Shown one piece after another: positions 6,701 to 11,046 of a DNA stretch of 11,046 nucleotides. Under the pieces are notes generated by a model that had not been told where the DNA came from, did not search any database, and saw nothing but the letters and a program-made list of their open reading frames with translations. The first letter of the stretch is position 1, and every line of letters starts with the position of its first letter. The DNA comes from an uncultured Treponema sp. (GTDB lineage: Bacteria; Spirochaetota; Spirochaetia; Treponematales; Treponemataceae): assembly GCA_937885475.1 (NCBI GenBank), contig CAKZZR010000173.1, positions 1 to 11,046 of the forward strand. Reading direction: 5' to 3'. The position numbers and the translations under genes are program-made.

Positions 6701-8273
6701 CACGCAATGAGTCAAAAGGCGGGTTCGTTACCTGAGCGAACAGCTGCTTGAAATATGAATAAAGGCTCGGGTGCTTGTCGCTCATGCAGGCAAGCGGAGT
6801 GTCAACGCCCATGGCTCCGGTAGGCTCCACGCCGTTTTTTGCCATCTGAAGCACCATCTCGTTCACGTCCTCATAGTTCCAGCCGAACGCGCGGTACATT
6901 CTGTCCCGCTCTTCCTGACTGTATACAGGAATTTTCTTGTTAGGAATCTCAAGGTCGCTCAGGTGAACCAAGTGGCTGTCGAGCCATTCACCAAAAGGAT
7001 GCTCCGTTGAGTACAGGCGCTTGCATTCCTCATCAGATATGATTTTTTTCTGCTTTGTGTCAACCAAAAGAATTTTTCCCGGCATGAGGCGGCTTTTTTT
7101 CTCGATATTTTCCTCTGGAATATCAAGGCATCCCACCTCTGAAGAAAGGATGAGCATTCCATCCTTAGTGATGTAATAGCGGCTCGGGCGGAGTCCGTTT
7201 CGGTCAAGAGTGGCGCCAAGAACGTCGCCGTCGCTAAAAAGAAGCGCGGCAGGACCGTCCCAGCTTTCCATCATGGTAGCGTAGTAATGGTAGAAGTCCT
7301 TTTTTTCCTGGCTCATCGTGGTATCGTTTTTCCATGGCTCAGGAATACAAATCATAACGGCAAGGGCAAGCGGAAGACCGTTCATCACAAGGAATTCAAG
7401 AGTGTTGTCAAGACGGGCTGAATCCGAGCCGTCAGGCTCAATGGCAGGCAGAACTTTCCTCATCTCTTCGTCGGTCAGAACCTCGGAAGAAAGCGTTTCC
7501 TCGCGGGCAAGCATGCGGTCGGCATTTCCGCGGATTGTGTTTATTTCGCCGTTATGCGCTATGAAGCGGTTCGGGTGAGCCCGCTCCCAGCTTGGGTTTG
7601 TGTTCGTGGAAAAGCGGGAATGAACGATTGCCAGGGCAGAAACATATTCCGGCGACTGAAGGTCACAGTAAAAGGTGCGGAGCTGCTGCACGAGGAACAT
7701 TCCCTTGTATACTATGGTGCGGCTTGAAAGGCTTGCGACGTACGTTTCCTTTGAGGAATGCTCGAACTGGCGGCGCAGAATGTACAGCTTGCGGTCAAAT
7801 TCAAGCCCCTGCTGAATATTTTCAGGACGTTTCACGAAGCACTGGATTATGTTCGGCATGCAGTCCCTGGCTTTTTTCCCAAGAACGTCAGCATTGACCG
7901 GAACCTCGCGCCAGCCCAAAAAGTCAAGAGCTTCCTTTTTACAAAGGTTCTCAAACAGTTTCTGTGTCTGCGCCCTTTTAAGCTCATCAGACGGAAAGAA
8001 GAACATACCAACGCCGTAGTCCCGCTCCCCGCCAAGCTCAATGCCGAGCGGCGCGGTGGCTTTTTTAAAAAAATCATGCGAAATCTGAACGAGGATTCCG
8101 ACACCGTCTCCAGTCTCGCCTGCGGCATCCTTACCCGCGCGGTGCTCAAGCTTTTCCACAATGCAAAGCGCATTCTCAACGATTTTCCTTGACTGGTGAC
8201 CGTCAATATTCACGACGGCACCAATACCGCAGTTGTCGTGCTCAAAGGACGGCTCATACAACGTTTTTTCCAT
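3744..8273 (-). CDS. gltB: Glutamate synthase large (alpha) subunit
   Basis: GltB makes two glutamates from glutamine and 2-oxoglutarate; ammonia released in the amidotransferase domain tunnels to the FMN site. At 1509 residues it has the usual full length. Domains in order: class II amidotransferase, whose nucleophile is Cys15 in HDNCGIGAV, so the first 14 residues should be a removed propeptide; substrate motifs HSRFSTNTNPSW (218-229) and AHNGEIN (239-245); a central domain to about 780; the FMN synthase domain with SGHDGGTGAAP (His1036); the 3Fe-4S cysteines 1112, 1118 and 1123 in CAMMRVCNLDTC; and a C-terminal GXGXG beta-helix domain from about 1280 (VGGGGQSFGAF). The ATG at 8273 follows AGGGG by 6 nt. 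An overlapping ATG 4 nt upstream opens a 7-codon frame and is too near the Shine-Dalgarno to be the start. gltD follows in the same operon. No clear promoter is visible between the gene and the terminator at 8321-8372. Confidence 0.98.
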   Translation of the reverse strand: MEKTLYEPSFEHDNCGIGAVVNIDGHQSRKIVENALCIVEKLEHRAGKDAAGETGDGVGILVQISHDFFKKATAPLGIELGGERDYGVGMFFFPSDELKRAQTQKLFENLCKKEALDFLGWREVPVNADVLGKKARDCMPNIIQCFVKRPENIQQGLEFDRKLYILRRQFEHSSKETYVASLSSRTIVYKGMFLVQQLRTFYCDLQSPEYVSALAIVHSRFSTNTNPSWERAHPNRFIAHNGEINTIRGNADRMLAREETLSSEVLTDEEMRKVLPAIEPDGSDSARLDNTLEFLVMNGLPLALAVMICIPEPWKNDTTMSQEKKDFYHYYATMMESWDGPAALLFSDGDVLGATLDRNGLRPSRYYITKDGMLILSSEVGCLDIPEENIEKKSRLMPGKILLVDTKQKKIISDEECKRLYSTEHPFGEWLDSHLVHLSDLEIPNKKIPVYSQEERDRMYRAFGWNYEDVNEMVLQMAKNGVEPTGAMGVDTPLACMSDKHPSLYSYFKQLFAQVTNPPFDSLREKIVTDTTVYVGSDGNLLKPEGKNCTVLEINNPILTGVDMLKIKNMKKPGFKVVTVPLLYYKGSSLQAALDELLLSVDKEYRNGANVMVLSDRGVDESHVAIPSLLAVSAVEQHLVRTKKRTAISIILESAEIRDVHQSAMCLGYGARAINPYLAHECIAELIDQKLLDKDYHTAIDDYNKAIINGIVKIAAKMGISTVQSYQSAQIFEAVGIAPEVIDRYFTNTVSRVGGITLKEIEEDVSFHHNKAFDPLGLTVNTHLDSVGLHKMRRGPNAEDHLYSPETIIALQESTRNGDYARFKEYTSLVDENAHPHTLRAMLDFAFDESKAIDINEVEGVESIVQRFKTGAMSYGSISEEAHRCMAIAMNHLHGKSNSGEGGEKPERLGTEANSAIKQVASGRFGVTEEYLLSAKEIQIKMAQGAKPGEGGHLPGKKVYPWIAKTRYATPGVSLISPPPHHDIYSIEDLAQLIYDLKNANRSARISVKLVSEAGVGTIAAGVAKAGAQVILISGHDGGTGAAPISSIHHAGLPWELGLAETHQTLIQNGLRSRVVIETDGKLMSGRDVAIAALLGAEEFGFATAPLVTMGCAMMRVCNLDTCPFGVATQNSELRKRFTGKPEYVENFMRFIAQELREYMARLGVRTIEEMCGRTDLLKLKEKQGFKRASLVDLSRIIGWRSPENAKTHFVPEDVFNFGLENTVDEKVLLKEFDRAAKSEHGEFSVQVTSTDRTLGTILGSEIQKRFGSALDEDSFTVNAVGGGGQSFGAFIPKGLTLRLTGDANDYLGKGLSGGKIVVKTPEKCTFKAEENILIGNVALFGATSGEAFINGVAGERFCVRNSGALAVSEGCGDHGLEYMTGGTAVILGETGRNFAAGMSGGTAHVLDMKHDLYKRLNKQLVTMSELSDEHDKEVLKGIIEKHVRETESELGKKILSDFEGYVPYFKKIVPNDYQRMLTEISKAEERGLTHDEAVLDAFYTTTGQKRLA

Positions 8274-8320
8274 ACATAACCCCTACATTCCAGCCCGCAA
8301 AGCCAAAACTTACGCGGACA

Positions 8321-8372
8321 TAAAAAAAGGTGATGCGGACAATACGCCTGACGCATTGTCCGCATCACCTTT
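8321..8372 (-). terminator. Strong intrinsic terminator after the ABC transporter operon
   Basis: A perfect 18-bp stem (8355-8372 with 8326-8343) and an 11-nt loop are followed on the minus strand by a run of seven T (8328-8322). It starts 37 nt after the ATPase stop and ends 47 nt before the gltB ATG. It should end transporter transcription and insulate, or partly insulate, gltB. Confidence 0.92.
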
Positions 8373-8409
8373 GATGCTGGTTGTATATTAGTAAATTGCA
8401 GCGAATCTG

Positions 8410-9192
8410 TCAACCAAGAATCATCTTATCGTTCATTTCCGCACCACTGAATTTGGCAAGCAAATCCTCTGCGGTAAGTTTTTTCTTTTCCTCACCGCGC
8501 ACATCAAACACTACTCGACCGTCCATCATCATGATAAGGCGGTTTCCGTAGCGGATTGCGTCGCGCATGTTATGCGTAACCATGAACGCCGTAAGGTTGT
8601 CTCGCTGAACGAATTCCTCGGTAAGCTCAAGCACCTTCTTTGCCGTCTTTGGGTCAAGCGCGGCAGTATGCTCATCAAGCAAGAGCAACTTTGGCTTCTG
8701 CAGGGTCGACATAAGGAGCGTGAGTGCCTGTCGCTGACCACCGGAAAGCAGACCAACCTTTGCGTTCATACGATTTTCCAGTCCAAGATCAAGCAGCGCA
8801 AGCTTCTGGCGGTACACTTCTTTTTCCGCCGGCTGCACGTACCACGAAAGCCCGCGCTTTTTTCCGCGGCGCATTGCCATTGCAAGATTTTCTTCAATAG
8901 ACATGTTGGCAGCCGTTCCCATCATCGGATCCTGGAACACGCGCCCCAGATACTTCGCGCGCTGGTATTCCGGCTTTGTCGTAAGGTCAACTCCGTCCAA
9001 CGTTATGGAGCCGGAGTCCGTAAAATGCACGCCCGCAATGATGTTCAGAAGCGTGGATTTGCCGGCGCCGTTTCCGCCGATGACGGTAATGAAGTCGCCG
9101 TCAGCAATGTCAAGGTCAACTCCACGGAGCACTTTCTTTTCTGTAATCGTTCCGGGATTGAAGGTCTTAGTTATATTGAACAATTTAAGCAT
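8410..9192 (-). CDS. ABC transporter ATP-binding protein (TrpXYZ/ABC_sub_bind-type importer)
   Basis: This 260-residue cytoplasmic ATPase powers the adjacent permease. All motifs are intact: Walker A GGNGAGKST (39-47), Q-loop Gln87 in VFQDP, signature LSGGQRQ (149-155), Walker B LLLLDE (169-174), D-loop AALD (177-180) and H-loop His207 in VTHN. The acidic residue after Walker B is followed by HTAAL, as seen in this subgroup (the PhnK-like ATPases that pair with ABC_sub_bind proteins). The ATG at 9192 has GGGAG 6 nt upstream. The gene is 15 nt after the permease stop and is the last of the operon, before the intrinsic terminator. In Streptococcus a relative (TrpXYZ) is linked to tryptophan uptake; the substrate here is unknown. 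Confidence 0.95.
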   Translation of the reverse strand: MLKLFNITKTFNPGTITEKKVLRGVDLDIADGDFITVIGGNGAGKSTLLNIIAGVHFTDSGSITLDGVDLTTKPEYQRAKYLGRVFQDPMMGTAANMSIEENLAMAMRRGKKRGLSWYVQPAEKEVYRQKLALLDLGLENRMNAKVGLLSGGQRQALTLLMSTLQKPKLLLLDEHTAALDPKTAKKVLELTEEFVQRDNLTAFMVTHNMRDAIRYGNRLIMMMDGRVVFDVRGEEKKKLTAEDLLAKFSGAEMNDKMILG

Positions 9193-9207
9193 TTTCGTCT
9201 CCCAAAA

Positions 9208-10179
9208 CTATTCGTTGTCTTCCTCGTGCTTTTTTACCACGACGTGCCGCGTGTTCTCCTCGTCTCCCACATTCATTCCCGGAAGGGAATTCCTGCGGCG
9301 GGCAGCCTTGCGCTTAAGCACCGGAATAGAAAGCGAGATTGCTACGATAAGCGCCGTCAGAAGCTTTAAGTCCGTGGACTTAAGACCAAGCTGAAGCACG
9401 ACCGCAATGACGATGCGGTAGACGATGGAACCGAACACCGCAGACACAAGCACCCACCAAAAGCCAAAATGACTTCCAAAAATCACCTCGCCAATGATGA
9501 TGCTCGCAAGCCCCACGACAATCGTTCCCGTTCCCATGCCAACGTCGGCATATCCCTGACTTTGGGCAACAAGCGCACCGCTCATGGCAACCATTCCGTT
9601 AGAAATCATAAGTCCAAGGATTTTCATAGAATCGGTGTTCACGCCCATTGCGCGAACCATGTGCTCGTTGTTGCCGGTGGCGCGGATTGCGCTGCCCAGC
9701 TCAGTTCCAAAGAACCAGTACATCAGGGCAATGATGACCACTATGACGATACAGCCGATGATGAGCGATGCCGTCGTTTTTGTAACGGCACCGCCGGTAA
9801 GAGAGCGGAACATGCTCATTATGGTAGGATTGCCCAAAAGCGGCGTGTTTGCCTTGCCCATAATGCGTATGTTCACGGAATATAGAGCAATCTGCGTAAG
9901 AATACTTGCAAGCAGAATGTTAATCTTGAGCTTTGTATTCATGAATCCGGTTACCAGACCACAGAGCGTTCCCACTATGAACACAAACAGAAGCGTTAAA
10001 AGCGGATTCATTCCGCGGGTAATCAGAATTGCGGTAACGGCACCGCCGGCGGCAAAGCTTCCGTCAACGGTCATGTCCGCAACATTCAGAATTCTGAACG
10101 TAAGATAAACACCCAGCGCCATAAGCCCCCAAAGAACTCCCTGAGAGACAGCGCCTTCCATAGCAAGCAGGATTGCCAT
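9208..10179 (-). CDS. ABC transporter permease, branched-chain (BPD_transp_2) type
   Basis: This is a 323-residue inner-membrane permease with about nine hydrophobic segments (roughly 7-30, 40-55, 57-78, 86-102, 134-156, 186-206, 212-230, 233-258 and 265-281). The coupling-loop region GSAIRATGNNEHMVRAMGVNT (about 162-182) is characteristic of permeases related to the branched-chain amino acid and ribose importers, and contacts the ATPase. It is one gene here, so the transporter presumably uses a homodimer. After the last segment there is a hydrophilic tail of about 38 residues (KRKAARRR, then an acidic end DEENTRH...HEEDNE), longer than such permeases usually carry. The ATG at 10179 has GAGG 8 nt upstream. 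It lies 23 nt after the binding-protein stop and 15 nt before the ATPase start, so it is within one operon. Confidence 0.95.
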   Translation of the reverse strand: MAILLAMEGAVSQGVLWGLMALGVYLTFRILNVADMTVDGSFAAGGAVTAILITRGMNPLLTLLFVFIVGTLCGLVTGFMNTKLKINILLASILTQIALYSVNIRIMGKANTPLLGNPTIMSMFRSLTGGAVTKTTASLIIGCIVIVVIIALMYWFFGTELGSAIRATGNNEHMVRAMGVNTDSMKILGLMISNGMVAMSGALVAQSQGYADVGMGTGTIVVGLASIIIGEVIFGSHFGFWWVLVSAVFGSIVYRIVIAVVLQLGLKSTDLKLLTALIVAISLSIPVLKRKAARRRNSLPGMNVGDEENTRHVVVKKHEEDNE

Positions 10180-10202
10180 ATCAAAAACCTCGTTCTAAAA
10201 AA

Positions 10203-11046
10203 TTACAGTGTATTCGGAATTGTGATTCCGATAGCCTTTGCAGTCTCCTCGTTCACGCTCAGGTCGCACTTCTCAAGATACTGAATTGGCATGTCGGCAG
10301 GCTTCTTACCATCCTTAAGAATCTCAACAGCCATGCGGGCAGTCTGTTTTCCAAGCTCGTAGTAGTTGATGCCGTATGTGGCAAGTCCACCGGAAACGAC
10401 CATCCCTTCCTCGCCTACGATTGTAGGAATCTTGTTCTCGATGGCAACCTGAGCCACCGTAGCCATTCCAGCTGCAATCATGTTGTCGGTAGGCGTATAG
10501 ATTGCGTCAACCTTTCCGCACAGGCTCTGCGCAACCTGCTGGATTTCGTTGGAATTGGAAACAGTTCCTTCGATATATTTGAGTCCCACACGGTCGCAGG
10601 CAGCCTTTGCCAACGAAGCCTGGAAGTGAGAATTCTGCTCGCTTGAACAATACATGATTCCAACGGTCGTAGCGTTGGGCGCAAGTTTGCGGAGCAAGTC
10701 AATCTGTGCCTCGCACGGCGTAAGGTCAGAGGTTCCCGTAACGTTCGTTCCCGGGTTAGTGTTCTTAAGCACCAACTTTGCAGATTCCGGATCGGTTACG
10801 GAAGAGATGACGATTGGAATGTCCTGTGTAAGGTTTGCAACAGCCTGTGCAGCAGGAGTTGCGATGGCAAAAATAAGGTCGTCGCGGTCATTGATGAGCT
10901 TTTCTGCAATGGTAACGCAGTTCACCTGCTCACCCTGAGCATTGTGGTAATCGATGGAAATGTTCTTTCCGTCAACGTAGCCAGCTTCTGCAAGCCCGTC
11001 AACAAAGCCCTTGTAGTTTTTGTCTAACGCAGGATGCTCCACAAGC
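10203..11046 (-). CDS. ABC transporter substrate-binding protein, ABC_sub_bind (TrpX-like) family; 5' end outside window
   Basis: About 280 C-terminal residues are visible; the frame is open to the window edge, so the signal peptide or lipobox and the first strand are missing. The GTG at 11042 is an internal valine, not the start: the preceding codon is Leu, and LVEHPALD matches the family's first strand-loop (the family usually reads IVEHPALD). The region is rich in family landmarks: EHPALDKNYKGFVDGLAEAGYVDGKNI, the segment IPIVISSVTDPESAKLV, NVTGTSDLTP, and GGLATYGINYYELGKQTARMA near the C-terminus. The extracytoplasmic protein delivers solute to the permease encoded 23 nt downstream. ABC_sub_bind members have been tied to tryptophan or other small solutes in streptococci; the ligand here cannot be predicted from sequence alone. 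The promoter and any leader regulation lie outside the window. Confidence 0.93.
   Translation of the reverse strand, partial: LVEHPALDKNYKGFVDGLAEAGYVDGKNISIDYHNAQGEQVNCVTIAEKLINDRDDLIFAIATPAAQAVANLTQDIPIVISSVTDPESAKLVLKNTNPGTNVTGTSDLTPCEAQIDLLRKLAPNATTVGIMYCSSEQNSHFQASLAKAACDRVGLKYIEGTVSNSNEIQQVAQSLCGKVDAIYTPTDNMIAAGMATVAQVAIENKIPTIVGEEGMVVSGGLATYGINYYELGKQTARMAVEILKDGKKPADMPIQYLEKCDLSVNEETAKAIGITIPNTL

Noticed and set aside
8253..8277. Seven-codon upstream frame overlapping the gltB start
   Set aside because: Its ATG is only 2 nt from the AGGGG, too close for normal initiation; the gltB ATG 4 nt later has proper spacing.
8572..9369. 265-codon open frame on the plus strand
   Set aside because: It lies antisense to the intact ATPase and permease genes, crosses both, resembles no family, and its frame follows from the codon use of the minus-strand genes.
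9469..10108. Plus-strand open frames of 138 and 174 codons inside the permease
   Set aside because: Both are antisense to a well-supported permease; the translations show no recognisable domain.
11040..11042. GTG as the start of the substrate-binding protein
   Set aside because: The frame stays open to the window edge and the sequence around it matches the interior of the family, so the true start with its signal sequence is outside.

Overview
The window reads as a spirochaete chromosome segment, most likely a Treponema-type host-associated bacterium. This rests on overall protein character, the mixed base composition (AT-rich gaps, roughly half GC in genes), a poly-G contingency tract and the gene families present; no rRNA or other marker is available, so the genus is an inference. 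All seven supported genes lie on the minus strand, so transcription runs from high to low coordinates. No tRNA, rRNA, CRISPR, insertion sequence or phage gene was seen.

In transcription order: (1) 11046-8410, an ABC importer of the ABC_sub_bind/TrpXYZ type: substrate-binding protein (5' end outside the window), permease and ATPase, with gaps of 23 and 15 nt. It ends at a strong intrinsic terminator (8321-8372). (2) 8273-2096, gltB and gltD, the two subunits of glutamate synthase, separated by a 130-nt, GC-rich, hairpin-rich spacer that looks like an inserted repeat. gltD should start at a GTG at 3613 with a good Shine-Dalgarno, not at the ATG at 3676. A 13-bp-stem hairpin follows gltD. (3) 1834-74, a MarR-type winged-helix protein with a Rossmann-like C-terminal half, then a membrane acyltransferase of the acyltransferase-3 family.

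The most interesting point is the acyltransferase. Its intact reading frame can only begin at an internal GTG (1150), but a well-placed AGGAGA and ATG lie upstream at 1224, separated from the gene frame by a run of nine G (minus strand, 1195-1203). With nine G the ATG frame stops after 15 codons; with ten (or seven) it enters the acyltransferase and gives a 383-residue (or 382-residue) protein with a family-like N-terminus. This is the arrangement expected of slipped-strand phase variation of a surface-polysaccharide or lipid acylation enzyme, caught here in the OFF register. The regulator gene next to it resembles MarR-type regulators linked to exopolysaccharide loci, and its own promoter region has an 18-bp imperfect palindrome and possibly a nearly leaderless start.

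Functionally, the transporter and gltBD together suggest amino-acid and nitrogen supply (uptake of an amino acid-like solute; 2-oxoglutarate plus glutamine to two glutamates). The regulator and acyltransferase form a separate cell-envelope module. Positions 1-73, after the acyltransferase stop, hold no recognisable gene or terminator.
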